DNA of 54,991 nucleotides from Corallococcus sicarius (lineage in GTDB: Bacteria; Myxococcota; Myxococcia; Myxococcales; Myxococcaceae): positions 1 through 54,991 of the forward strand of contig NZ_RAWG01000020.1 of NCBI RefSeq assembly GCF_003611735.1. The letters are read 5' to 3'. The notes under the pieces are model-generated. The model was given only the letters and a program-made list of their open reading frames with translations, was not told the DNA's origin and did not search any database. Shown here piece after piece: positions 1-8,320 of the stretch (the stretch's first letter is position 1; every line of letters begins with the position of its first letter). Position numbers and translations under genes: made by a program.

Positions 1-105
1 GACCGGTGGATAGAACGGCTGCCCCCGGCCGCGAGGAAGACCCTCAAGGCCGCCATGGCCACGCCCAGGGCCGCGGACCCCTCCGAGGAGTCGCTCATCC
101 GCTGA
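1..105 (+). CDS. C-terminal tail of an unidentified protein (5' end outside window)
   Basis: Frame 1 is open from the first base to a TGA at 103-105 and gives 34 residues (it begins DRWIERLPPAARKTLKAAM). The mix of charged and helix-forming residues looks like the end of a real protein. It is too short to assign a family. The alternative frame starting at position 6 is proline/glycine/arginine-rich and reads like a GC-rich shadow, so frame 1 is preferred. Whether this gene shares a transcript with the sirtuin downstream cannot be seen. Confidence 0.4.
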   Translation, partial: DRWIERLPPAARKTLKAAMATPRAADPSEESLIR

Positions 106-127
106 AGGCCAGGCCGCCCCGGTCGCC

Positions 128-153
128 CCCCTCCCCATCAGGCGGTGGAGGGG
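128..153 (+). terminator. Candidate hairpin terminator after the truncated first gene
   Basis: CCCCTCC (128-134) and GGAGGGG (147-153) form a perfect 7-bp stem with a 12-nt loop, 22 bases after the stop at 105 and before the sirtuin start at 197. There is no T-run, which is common in high-GC genomes, so this is only a candidate. Confidence 0.3.
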
Positions 154-196
154 ACGCCGGGCGGGCGTGGGGGGACGGCGTTATACGCTGGGGAAG

Positions 197-1063
197 ATGA
201 CGCTCCTTCCGGCCCCTCCCGTCGCCGCCCTTCCGCCCGAAGCGGGCGTGGAAGCCCTGGCCTCGCTGCTCCAGGGCCGCCGTGTGGTGGTGCTCACCGG
301 CGCGGGCTGCAGCACCGAGTCCGGCATCCCCGACTACCGCGGCCCGGAGACGCGCCACAAGGTGCGCAACCCCATCCAGCACCGCGAGTTCCTCCACCGC
401 TCCGAGGTGCGCGCGCGCTACTGGTCGCGCAGCCTGCTGGGCTGGCCGCGCTTCACCTCCGCCCGGCCCAACGAGGCCCACTTCGCGCTGGCGGCGCTGG
501 AGAAGGCCGGCGTGGTGCCGGGGCTCATCACCCAGAACGTGGACGGCCTGCACCACGCGGCGGGCAGCGAGCGCGTGCTGGAATTGCACGGCGCGCTGTC
601 GCGGGTGCGCTGCCTGTCCTGCCAGGCCCAGGAGCCCCGCGCGTCGGTGCAGGCGCGGATGCTGGGGCTCAACCCGGACTTCGTGCACACCGCCGTCGAG
701 CTGCGCCCGGATGGCGACGCGGAGCTGCCGCCGGAGGCCATGGCGGACTTCCGCGTGCCCGCGTGCACCCGCTGCGGCGGGACGCTGAAGCCGGACGTGG
801 TGTTCTTCGGTGACAACGTCGCGGCGCCGCTCGTGCAGGACGCGTTCGCGCTGGTGGAGGAGGGGGACGCGCTGCTGGTGGTGGGCTCGTCCCTCACCGT
901 CTACTCCGGCTACCGCTTCGTCACCCGCGCCGCCGAGCGCCACGTGCCCATTGGCATCCTCAACCTGGGGGAGAGCCGGGGTGACAGCCTCGCCGACGTG
1001 CGCGTGGAGGCCCGTGCGGGCGACGTGCTGCCCCGGCTCGCGCAGCGACTGACGGGCGGCTGA
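197..1063 (+). CDS. SIR2-family NAD-dependent protein deacylase (sirtuin)
   Basis: The 288-residue product is a stand-alone cytoplasmic sirtuin, which removes acyl groups from lysine using NAD+. The NAD-binding motif GAGCSTESGIPDYRGP lies at residues 35-50, TQNVDGLHH at 112-120, and the catalytic His is His131 in LHG. Four zinc-type cysteines form two CxxC pairs, C139/C142 and C190/C193. Length and motif order are normal for a bacterial sirtuin. The ATG at 197 is chosen because the ten residues added by the GTG at 167 are not sirtuin-like. Its substrates cannot be predicted. The next gene is a separate signalling operon on the same strand. Confidence 0.93.
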   Translation: MTLLPAPPVAALPPEAGVEALASLLQGRRVVVLTGAGCSTESGIPDYRGPETRHKVRNPIQHREFLHRSEVRARYWSRSLLGWPRFTSARPNEAHFALAALEKAGVVPGLITQNVDGLHHAAGSERVLELHGALSRVRCLSCQAQEPRASVQARMLGLNPDFVHTAVELRPDGDAELPPEAMADFRVPACTRCGGTLKPDVVFFGDNVAAPLVQDAFALVEEGDALLVVGSSLTVYSGYRFVTRAAERHVPIGILNLGESRGDSLADVRVEARAGDVLPRLAQRLTGG

Positions 1064-1205
1064 CAGCTCCCCCTCCCACACCCGGCGTGCCGCCGGCTTC
1101 CTAAGCGTGGCGCAATGGCCACCTCAGGGCCGGCCCAGGTGTGCCATGATCTCCAACTTCGCGAGGGGTGGCGACGGCCGCTCCCGGGACGGAGACACAG
1201 GGCCG

Positions 1206-3212
1206 ATGGACACCGGACGCCCGCTGGGCGGCAGGTACGCGCTGGAGCGCAGGATTGGCGGCGGTGGCATGGGTGCCATCTGGCTGGCCGTCGACCTGCA
1301 ACTTCAGCGGCACGTGGCCCTCAAGCTCATCGCGTCAGAGGTGGTGGCCCGTACGCCGGAGGCCCACCGCCTCTTCGAACAGGAGGCCCAGGCCGTGGCC
1401 CGCCTGCGCCACCCGCATGTGGTGCAGGTGCATGACTCCGGCGTGGACGCGGGCGTCCCGTACATCGTCATGGAGCTGCTGGAGGGCGAGGACCTGGAGA
1501 CGCGCCTGACGCAGCGTGGGCGCCTGTCCCCGGCCACGGTGGCCGCGCTCGTCACGCCGGTGGCCCGCGCGCTGGCGGCGGCGCACGCGGCGGGGCTCGT
1601 GCACCGTGATTTGAAGCCCGCCAACCTCTTCCTCGCTCACGTGGACGGGGAGGAGGTGGTGAAGGTGCTCGACTTCGGGCTCGCGCGCGCGCTCGTGCGC
1701 TCCGGCGAACCCGTGAACGCGCAGGCGGAAGGCCTCACCGGCACGCTGCGCTACATGAGCCCGGAGCAGCTGCGCGCGGATCCGGACCTGGACGCGCGAG
1801 CGGACCTCTGGTCGTTCGCGGTGGTGCTCTACCGCGCCCTCACCGGCCAGTTCCCCTACGGCCCCGAGTCCGTGGGGGGCCTGCTGCGCGGCGTCTTCCA
1901 CCCGCCCACGGTGGCCGTCTCTCAGCTGGTGCCGGAGCTGGGCGCCGCAGGTGATGCCTTCTTCCTCCGCGCGCTGCACCCCCGTCCGGAGCAGCGCTTT
2001 ACCTCCGCGCGCGAGCTTGCCGCCGCCTTCGTCTCGCTGGTGGACGCGGGACGGGCCGCGCAGCCGGCGAAGGTGCTGGTGGTGGACGACGAGCCGGACG
2101 TGGAGCTGCTGATGCGCCAGCGCTTCCGCAAGCACGTGCGCGAGGGCGTCTACACCTTCGTCTTCGCGCGCGATGGCGAAGAGGCGCTGGAGGTGCTGCG
2201 CCAGCACCCGGACACGCACGCGGTGCTGTGCGACATCAACATGCCGCGCATGGACGGACTCACCTTCCTGTCGCGCGTGGGAGAAGTGGATCCGCTGGTG
2301 AAGGTCGTCATCGTCTCCGCGTACGGCGACCTGCCCAACCTGCGCACGGCGATGAACCGGGGCGCGTTCGACTTCCTCGTGAAGCCGGTGGACCTGGACG
2401 ACCTGGAGTCCACGCTCGCCAAGACGGTGCGCCACGTGGCGGAGCTGCGCCGCGCGGTGCGCTCCACGGAGGAGAACGCGCTTTTGCGCATGTTCGTGCA
2501 CGGCGGCATCGTGGAGCGCGTGCTGCCCCTGGTGCGCGGCCCCGGCGCGCTCGCGGGCGAGCAGGTGGACGCCACGGTGGCCTTCCTCGACGTGGCGGGC
2601 TTCACCGCCGTCACCCGCCAGCACCCGCCGGAGTCCGCGCTGCGCAGGCTCAACGCCAACTTCGAGGTCATCCTCCCGGAGCTGGAGACGCGCGGCGGCG
2701 TGGTGGACAAGTTCCTCGGCGACGCGGTGATGGCCGTCTTCCAGGGCGAGGCGCACGTGGCGCGCGCGCTGGACGCCTGCCTCGCGGTGAGGCAGCGGCT
2801 CCAGGCGCTCGCGTGGGGCGGGGGGGACACGTCCCCGTACGCGCACGGCGTCTGCATGGGCGTGGACACCGGCCCGGTGGTGTCCGGCAACGTGGGCGCG
2901 GCGGGCCGGGGACGCCTGGACCACACGGTGTTGGGCGACGTGGTGAACACCGCGGCGAGGCTCGCCACCGTGGCCACGCGGGACCAGGTGCTGGTGAGCG
3001 AGGCGCTGGCCGCGCGGCTCGCGGACGCGTTCGACTGCCGCCCCGCGGGCGAGCGTCACCTGTCCGGGCAGGACGCGCCCCCGCTCGTCGTGCGGGAGGT
3101 GGTGGCCCGTCACGCCAGCGCGTCCTCGGTCTCCTCGGAGGACACGTCGCGGCAGGTGACGGCCCCGGTCGCCTTCACGGCCAAGGGACCTTCCTGGTCC
3201 ACGTCCACCTGA
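1206..3212 (+). CDS. Ser/Thr protein kinase - receiver - nucleotide cyclase fusion
   Basis: From the ATG at 1206 the protein has 668 residues. A Hanks-type kinase comes first (about 10-275) with a glycine-rich loop (RIGGGGMGAIW), the catalytic HRDLKPANLF and DFGLAR. A response-regulator receiver follows (about 288-405) with VVDDEP, the phospho-acceptor Asp in CDINMPRMDG and the Lys in FLVKPVD. A class III cyclase domain ends the protein (about 450-640) with FLDVAGFTA and KFLGDAVMAVF carrying the two metal-binding Asp residues. No membrane segment is seen, so it should be cytoplasmic. Kinase, two-component input and cyclase output in one chain is unusual. Starts at 1107 and 1146 are in frame; 1206 is preferred because GGAG lies upstream and the kinase core follows at once. 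The next gene begins 10 bases after its stop. Confidence 0.9.
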   Translation: MDTGRPLGGRYALERRIGGGGMGAIWLAVDLQLQRHVALKLIASEVVARTPEAHRLFEQEAQAVARLRHPHVVQVHDSGVDAGVPYIVMELLEGEDLETRLTQRGRLSPATVAALVTPVARALAAAHAAGLVHRDLKPANLFLAHVDGEEVVKVLDFGLARALVRSGEPVNAQAEGLTGTLRYMSPEQLRADPDLDARADLWSFAVVLYRALTGQFPYGPESVGGLLRGVFHPPTVAVSQLVPELGAAGDAFFLRALHPRPEQRFTSARELAAAFVSLVDAGRAAQPAKVLVVDDEPDVELLMRQRFRKHVREGVYTFVFARDGEEALEVLRQHPDTHAVLCDINMPRMDGLTFLSRVGEVDPLVKVVIVSAYGDLPNLRTAMNRGAFDFLVKPVDLDDLESTLAKTVRHVAELRRAVRSTEENALLRMFVHGGIVERVLPLVRGPGALAGEQVDATVAFLDVAGFTAVTRQHPPESALRRLNANFEVILPELETRGGVVDKFLGDAVMAVFQGEAHVARALDACLAVRQRLQALAWGGGDTSPYAHGVCMGVDTGPVVSGNVGAAGRGRLDHTVLGDVVNTAARLATVATRDQVLVSEALAARLADAFDCRPAGERHLSGQDAPPLVVREVVARHASASSVSSEDTSRQVTAPVAFTAKGPSWSTST

Positions 3213-3222
3213 GCGGCGGCAC

Positions 3223-4779
3223 ATGCGCCTCATCCTCAACCCAGGGCAGGTGGACGAGCGGGTGGTGATGCTGCCGGAGGGCACCACCACCCTCGGCCGC
3301 ACCGAGGAGAACGGCATCCGCGTGCCGCACCCCAGCCTGTCCCGGCGCCACGCGCGGCTGGAGCGCCAGGGCGGGCGCGTGGTGCTGGTGGACCTGGACA
3401 GCAAGAACGGCACCTTCGTGGGCCCGCACCGCGTGAAGCGCCAGGAGCTGGGCCACGGGCAGACCTTCCGCTGCGGTGAGGTGTCCTTCCAGCTCGTGTC
3501 GTCGGACACGCCGCTGCCGGACGGCTGGGGCCCGCTGCGCACCCAGCCCCTGGAGACGCGCTTCTCCGGCGGGCCCATGGAGTCGCTGCTCGACACGCGC
3601 TCGCCGGACCGCACCCGCGACAAGCTCCAGGTGCTCCTCAAGGTGGGGCAGATTCTCTCTTCGCCGGGCCCGGTGGACGGCCTGCTGGAGCGCGTCGTCC
3701 AGCTCGTCTTCCAAATCTGGGCGGTGGACCGGGCGGCGGTGCTGCTGACGGACCGGGACAGCGGGGAATTGGTGCCGCGCGTGGCCCGGGGCGCGCAGGG
3801 CGGGACGCTGCCGGAGCGCTTCTACAGCCAGCACATCGTGGACTACGTGCACTCGCGTGGCGTGGCGGCCCTCTTCACCGACGCGCGCGACGACGCGCGG
3901 CTCGTGGGCGCGGACTCCGTCTTCCGCCACTCCATCCGCGCCTCGCTGTGCGTGCCCCTGCGCACGCGCGACTCGGTGCTGGGCGTGCTGTACCTGGACA
4001 GCCTCAAGCAGGGCGGCCTCTTCACCGACGAGGACCTGGAGTTCCTCACCGCCTTCGCCAACCAGGCCGCCGTCGCGTTGGATCACGCGCACCTGGCCCG
4101 GCGGCTGGAGGAGGAGGCGGTGCTGCGCAATGCCTACCAGCGCTTCTTCCCGCCCGACGTCGTGCGCCAGCTCAAGGCCCTGCGGGGCGTGCCGCTGGAG
4201 GTGCGCGAGGCGAACGTCACCATCCTCTTCTCCGACATCACGGGCTTCACCGCCATGTCCTCCCGCCTCCAGCCCCGGCAGGTGGTGGACATGCTCAACG
4301 CGTACTTCCCGGTGATGGCGGACATCGTCTTCCGCCACGAAGGCACGCTGGAGAAGTACATCGGCGACGCGCTGATGGCGGTGTGGGGCGCCCCCTTCGC
4401 CCGTCCCGACGACGCGGACCGCGCCGTGCGCGCGGCGGTGGAGATGCAGCGCGCGCTCCAGGCGCTCAATGCCCGCTGGCGCGCGGAGGGCGCACCGGAA
4501 ATCCACGTCCACATCGGCCTCAACTCCGGCCCGGTGGCCGCGGGCAACATCGGCTCGGAGCGCTACCTCCAGTACGCCACCGTGGGGGACGCCACCAACG
4601 TGGCCAGCCGCGTGTGCGGCGTCGCGCGCCCGGACGAGGTGCTCCTCACCGACGCCACGCGCGCCCTGCTGACGCCGGAGGCCTTCGCGCTGGAGCCCCT
4701 CGTCCCCGTGGCGGTGAAGGGCCGCGAGGAGCCCCTGTCCCTCTTCCGCGCGCGGTGGGAGCCGCCGGACGCCCACTGA
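3223..4779 (+). CDS. FHA - GAF - adenylate/guanylate cyclase
   Basis: A 518-residue cytoplasmic signalling protein. An N-terminal FHA domain (about 1-95) shows GRTEENGI, LSRRHARL and SKNGTFV, the conserved phosphothreonine-binding elements. A GAF domain follows (about 145-290), then a class III cyclase (about 325-500) with FSDITGFTA, KYIGDALMAVW and VGDATNVASR. The metal-binding Asp residues are present, so catalysis is plausible; ATP or GTP preference cannot be settled by eye. It starts 10 bases after the kinase-cyclase gene, so the two probably share a transcript. The FHA domain is a natural reader for threonines phosphorylated by that kinase, which is an inference from position. Confidence 0.92.
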   Translation: MRLILNPGQVDERVVMLPEGTTTLGRTEENGIRVPHPSLSRRHARLERQGGRVVLVDLDSKNGTFVGPHRVKRQELGHGQTFRCGEVSFQLVSSDTPLPDGWGPLRTQPLETRFSGGPMESLLDTRSPDRTRDKLQVLLKVGQILSSPGPVDGLLERVVQLVFQIWAVDRAAVLLTDRDSGELVPRVARGAQGGTLPERFYSQHIVDYVHSRGVAALFTDARDDARLVGADSVFRHSIRASLCVPLRTRDSVLGVLYLDSLKQGGLFTDEDLEFLTAFANQAAVALDHAHLARRLEEEAVLRNAYQRFFPPDVVRQLKALRGVPLEVREANVTILFSDITGFTAMSSRLQPRQVVDMLNAYFPVMADIVFRHEGTLEKYIGDALMAVWGAPFARPDDADRAVRAAVEMQRALQALNARWRAEGAPEIHVHIGLNSGPVAAGNIGSERYLQYATVGDATNVASRVCGVARPDEVLLTDATRALLTPEAFALEPLVPVAVKGREEPLSLFRARWEPPDAH

Positions 4780-4791
4780 CGGGGCAGGGGA

Positions 4792-5472
4792 CTACTCCGC
4801 GTCCTGCCCCAGCCGCTCCGGCTGGAGGAGGATGATCTGCCCGCCCTCGAAGCTCAGCATCCCCTCGCGCACGTAGTAGCGCAGCCACTTGTTCACGCTC
4901 TCGCGGGTGACGCCGCAGAGGTTGGCCAGCTCCGACTGGGTGAGCTTCGGGCTGATGACCAGCCCCTCGGGGCTCGGGCGCCCCTGCGACTTCGCCAGCT
5001 CCAGCAGCACCCGCACCAGCCGCGAGCGCGCGTCCAGGAAGGCCGAGTCGTAGACATGCTGCGTGGTGCGCCGCACCAGCCGGCTCAGGTTCGCCAGGAG
5101 CGCCAGGCTCACCTGCGGCCGCGTCTCCAGGTAGCGGCGGAAGTCGTCGCGCTGGAGCGTGAGCAGGTGCGCCTCCTCGCGCGCCAGCGCGTCCGTGGAG
5201 CGCGACTCGCCGTCCAGCAGCGACAGCTCCCCGAAGGCGTCCCCCCGGTCCAACAGCGCCAGGGTGATCTCCCGCCCCTCGCTGGAGCTCAGCCGGATGG
5301 CCACCTGGCCCCGCCGGATGATGAAGAGCGCCGTCCCCACATCCCCCCGGTGGAAGATGACCTCCCCCCGGGCGAAGCGGCGGGGCTGGAGCATCGACGA
5401 CATGGTCTCCAGGTCCTCCCGGCCGAGGCTTTCGAACATCGGGATTTCGGCCAGCAGCTGCGCGTAGGACAT
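4792..5472 (-). CDS. CRP/FNR-family transcriptional regulator
   Basis: A 226-residue regulator with an N-terminal cyclic-nucleotide-binding fold and a C-terminal winged helix. The phosphate-binding cassette region reads GDAFGELSLLDGESRSTDA, with the Gly-Glu and Arg expected of cAMP binders. The recognition helix lies in LTQSELANLCGVTRESVNKW. It has no N-terminal Fe-S cysteines, so it is closer to CRP than to FNR. The ATG at 5472 is chosen over an upstream in-frame start because the cNMP domain begins there (MSYAQLLAEIPMFESL). It converges on the FHA-GAF-cyclase gene with a 12-base gap. Its upstream DNA carries two CRP-type palindromes, which suggests autoregulation. Confidence 0.92.
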   Translation of the reverse strand: MSYAQLLAEIPMFESLGREDLETMSSMLQPRRFARGEVIFHRGDVGTALFIIRRGQVAIRLSSSEGREITLALLDRGDAFGELSLLDGESRSTDALAREEAHLLTLQRDDFRRYLETRPQVSLALLANLSRLVRRTTQHVYDSAFLDARSRLVRVLLELAKSQGRPSPEGLVISPKLTQSELANLCGVTRESVNKWLRYYVREGMLSFEGGQIILLQPERLGQDAE

Positions 5473-5552
5473 GGGGGGGTCACCATTGTGCCTGGATTCC
5501 CTGGATACAGGTAGGGAAGGCTCCCATCCAGAACGGGCGGACAAGTCCGGTG

Positions 5553-5572
5553 GGTGTGAACGCCTTCACACC
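5553..5572. promoter_or_regulatory. Perfect CRP-type operator
   Basis: GGTGTGAA (5553-5560) and TTCACACC (5565-5572) are perfect inverted arms around CGCC. Inside is TGTGA-N6-TCACA, identical to the Escherichia coli CRP consensus core. It lies about 80 bp upstream of the start codon of a CRP-type regulator read leftward. Binding is inferred, not shown. Confidence 0.72.
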
Positions 5573-5577
5573 TGGCT

Positions 5578-5593
5578 TGTGGGCCGCTTCACA
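5578..5593. promoter_or_regulatory. Second CRP-type site, one mismatch
   Basis: TGTGG-N6-TCACA differs from the CRP core by one base. Its centre is 23 bp from the centre of the perfect site at 5553-5572, roughly two helical turns, so two dimers could sit on the same face of the DNA. Confidence 0.5.
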
Positions 5594-5758
5594 GCCGGGA
5601 AAGGGGGGGCCCGGTACTGTCTCTTCATCGCAGCACGGGAAGCAGGGGGGCCCGCTCGAGCGACACGGTGAGTCAGGGAGTCGGGGGACTTTCTAGCCCA
5701 CCAGGGGACGCACGAGAAGCAGGGGGAGTCAGCAGGGGTCGGCACATAGAAGGGGGAA

Positions 5759-5788
5759 GCGCCGAGTTTCTGAGGGGGAACTCGGCGC
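5759..5788 (-). terminator. Perfect 10-bp hairpin downstream of the biosynthetic operon
   Basis: GCGCCGAGTT (5759-5768) and AACTCGGCGC (5779-5788) pair perfectly around a 10-nt loop. The hairpin lies about 100 bp past the last stop codon of the leftward operon (5888). On the minus strand it is followed by a pyrimidine-rich stretch rather than a true T-run. A terminator or transcript-stabilising stem is the likeliest reading. Confidence 0.42.
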
Positions 5789-5887
5789 GAACACGAGTGC
5801 CGGCTCTTGCTGGAGCCAGAAGCAACGAACCCGGGCCAGGAGGCCCGTCGCTCCGGGGGGAGTGACGGCCTTCTTGTCCGGGTTGTT

Positions 5888-8320
5888 TTATTTCGCGAGC
5901 GCGACGGCCGGCGCCAACGTCAGCGTCGCCTTGCGGTGCTGCTCCACCGCGTCCCGCGTGAAGAGCATCGGGTGGAACTTCACCTCGCGGCTCAAGTCCA
6001 GCAGGTCGTCACGGTGCGGGTGGAACAGGTGTTCCGTCTGCCCCGGCGCGTGCACGGACACGGAGCGGGACACGTCCGCCAGGTCGACAATCATCCGCAG
6101 CGCGGTGCCGTGGACGACGTTGAACGGGTGGCTCCACAGGAACGAAGCGCCGTCCACGGAGTAGTTGTCACCCCGGGCCGGCACCGTGCGCGTGTTGAAG
6201 GCGCGGCGCACCGGGCCGGGGCTCGCGGGCCCGCCCAGCGGCTGGTGCACGTACGTCAGCGTGTGCACCTTGCCCCACGCCCAGCCCTCGGGCGCCGGGC
6301 CATACGTCTTCGTAAGCCACGCGGTGGCGTCCGCCAGCGCCGCGCGGAGGATGTCGTCGCGCGTCTCCTTCGCGGGCGTCTTCGGGTCGTCCCACCAGGG
6401 ACTCTCCGGCTGGGACATCAGGCCGATGACGAAGGGCATGTGGAGGCTGCCGTGCCGCTCGTACTGGCCCAGCAGGTAGCGCTGCACCAGCTCCGGCCCC
6501 AGCTTGTGCTGGAGCAGCTTGCGCAGCACCTCGATGTACCAGGCCTGGAACACCGTGGCGCCCACGCGGTCCGGCTCGAAGCGCAGGTCCCACGCCTGGA
6601 GCGCGGCCACCGCCTGCTGCTGCTGCGCGTCGCCCGTGGCCACCGACAGGAAGTAGGGACGCAGCACCTCCGCGGGCAGCGAGTACGTCTCCGCCTGGAT
6701 GCGCCGCATGTCCTCCACGGTGTGCTTCGTGCCCGCCTCAATCAGGTCGGTGATGCGCTTGGCCCGATAGCCGGGGAACCAGTTGTGCGCGATGAGGTAC
6801 GGGTAGTCATCGCTGGTGATTTTGTTGTTCGCGGTGGCGGCGTAGCCCGCGGGCGGGTTGAAGGAGGCGGGCAGCTCCTCGAAGGGGATGAAGGACGTCC
6901 ACTCGGATTCGCCCGTCCAGCCCGGCATGGGGACCAGGCCCTGGTGGCCCTGCCGGATGGGAATCTTCCCCGACGACTGGTAGCCGATGTTGCCGGCCGT
7001 GTCCGCGTACACGAAGTTCTGGCCCGGGCTCTCCCACAGCTTCATCGCGCCGCGGAAGGACTCCCAGTCCGTCGCCAGGTTGAGGCGCAGCACGGAGTTG
7101 ATGAGCGGCTGGCATTCGCCGTGCGCCCAGCGCAGCGACATGGGCTCCGCGTCCTTCAGCTCGTCGCCCAGCACCGCGTTCATCAGCGGGCCGTGGCGCG
7201 TGCTCTTCACCTCCAGCACCACGGGCTTGCCGCCCTTGACGGGGATCTCCTCGCGGCGCACGTCCAGGTCGTGCCACGTGCCCTGGAAGAGGTACTTCTT
7301 CGGCGCCTTCGGGTCGTCCAGCTTCTCGATGTAGAAGTCCTGGGTGTCCGGCCCCAGGTTGGACATGCCCCAGGCAATCTTCCCGTTGTGCCCGATGATG
7401 AGCAGCGGCACGCCGGGCAGGGAGAAGCCCACGTGGTTGAAGCGGCCGCCGTGCAGGCCGTTCTCGTACCAGGTGGACGGCAGCCCCAGGCCGATGTGCA
7501 CGTCGTTGGCGAGCAGCGGCCTGCCGCTCTGGGTGCGCTGGCCGTGCACCACCCAGTTGTTGCTGCCGGAGACGATGTTCGGGTCGCCCAGCACCGCGTC
7601 CATGCTGTCCAGGCCGGACAGGTTCTTCACGTTCTTCAGGCCGGGCAGGCGCGCTTCCTTCGGGACGATGAGCGGCGTCTGGGGCGCGTTCTGCGGCAGC
7701 AGCGCGTTGGCCACCTCCTCGCCGGCGGTCTCCACCAGCCGGGCGCGCAGCAGCTCCAGCCGGTAGTTGCCGCCCAGCATCAGCGCCAGCAGGTTGCCGC
7801 GCACGAGCGTGTCCATGGGCGTCCAGGGCGCGGGCTTCACGTCCATGACGGTGAACTCGTACGGCAGCGGCTCCGCGGCGATGCGCGCGTTGATGCCCGC
7901 GCTGTAGGCCTCCAGGATGGCGCGGGCCTCCGGGTCCACCTGCTGCCAGGTCTTCTCCGCCATGTGGCGCAGGCCCAGCGTCAGCAGCATCTGGTCCACC
8001 GGCACCACGACGGGCCCCAGCACGCTCGCGAGCCGGCCGTCCACCAGCCGGCGGCCCATCTCCAGCTGCCACATCCGGTCCTGCCCGTGCACGTAGCCCT
8101 GGGCGAAGAACAGGTCGTGATCGTCCTGCGCGTAGAGGTGCGGCACGCCCCACGTGTCGCGCACCACCTCCACCTGGCCGTGCAGTCCGGGCAGCGTGAG
8201 GGTGCCGTCGGCGCGAGGCCACCGGCGACGGGCGAGCCACGGGCCCAGGCCGGGCGTGGCCACGGCCATGGCGGACGGCAGCATGCGCAACATGCGCAGG
8301 ACCTGGGAGAAGGCACTCAT
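5888..8320 (-). CDS. Penicillin-acylase-family Ntn hydrolase
   Basis: An 810-residue member of the penicillin amidase/PvdQ family, enzymes that hydrolyse N-acyl amides after self-cleavage into alpha and beta chains. The nucleophile is Ser253 in VSGSNNWVVHG, so cleavage is expected between Gly252 and Ser253. The N-terminus has a short weakly hydrophobic stretch (about residues 14-29) followed by RRRW, as in family members with an N-terminal export signal or anchor, but the signal is weak. Its ATG overlaps the stop of the exporter gene by four bases. Sitting last in an operon that begins with a fatty acyl-AMP ligase module, it is a good candidate to strip the fatty acyl group from an exported precursor. 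A role in general amide or quorum-signal breakdown is the alternative. Confidence 0.88.
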   Translation of the reverse strand: MSAFSQVLRMLRMLPSAMAVATPGLGPWLARRRWPRADGTLTLPGLHGQVEVVRDTWGVPHLYAQDDHDLFFAQGYVHGQDRMWQLEMGRRLVDGRLASVLGPVVVPVDQMLLTLGLRHMAEKTWQQVDPEARAILEAYSAGINARIAAEPLPYEFTVMDVKPAPWTPMDTLVRGNLLALMLGGNYRLELLRARLVETAGEEVANALLPQNAPQTPLIVPKEARLPGLKNVKNLSGLDSMDAVLGDPNIVSGSNNWVVHGQRTQSGRPLLANDVHIGLGLPSTWYENGLHGGRFNHVGFSLPGVPLLIIGHNGKIAWGMSNLGPDTQDFYIEKLDDPKAPKKYLFQGTWHDLDVRREEIPVKGGKPVVLEVKSTRHGPLMNAVLGDELKDAEPMSLRWAHGECQPLINSVLRLNLATDWESFRGAMKLWESPGQNFVYADTAGNIGYQSSGKIPIRQGHQGLVPMPGWTGESEWTSFIPFEELPASFNPPAGYAATANNKITSDDYPYLIAHNWFPGYRAKRITDLIEAGTKHTVEDMRRIQAETYSLPAEVLRPYFLSVATGDAQQQQAVAALQAWDLRFEPDRVGATVFQAWYIEVLRKLLQHKLGPELVQRYLLGQYERHGSLHMPFVIGLMSQPESPWWDDPKTPAKETRDDILRAALADATAWLTKTYGPAPEGWAWGKVHTLTYVHQPLGGPASPGPVRRAFNTRTVPARGDNYSVDGASFLWSHPFNVVHGTALRMIVDLADVSRSVSVHAPGQTEHLFHPHRDDLLDLSREVKFHPMLFTRDAVEQHRKATLTLAPAVALAK

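Larger units (their letters stand above)
5473..5887. other. 415-bp non-coding region upstream of the CRP-type gene
   Basis: This stretch lies between the start of the CRP-type gene and the end of the biosynthetic operon. No convincing gene is seen. It holds two CRP-like sites (5553-5593), purine-rich DNA in which GAAGCAGGGGG recurs (around 5639 and 5715), a 10-bp perfect inverted repeat (5759-5788) and a smaller hairpin GGGCC-AGGA-GGCCC (5833-5846). No clear -35/-10 pair was found. Confidence 0.6.

Noticed and set aside
5473-5887. Small genes in the spacer upstream of the CRP-type gene
   Set aside because: The two short plus-strand frames are Gly/Arg-rich, lack a ribosome site and overlap the palindromes.
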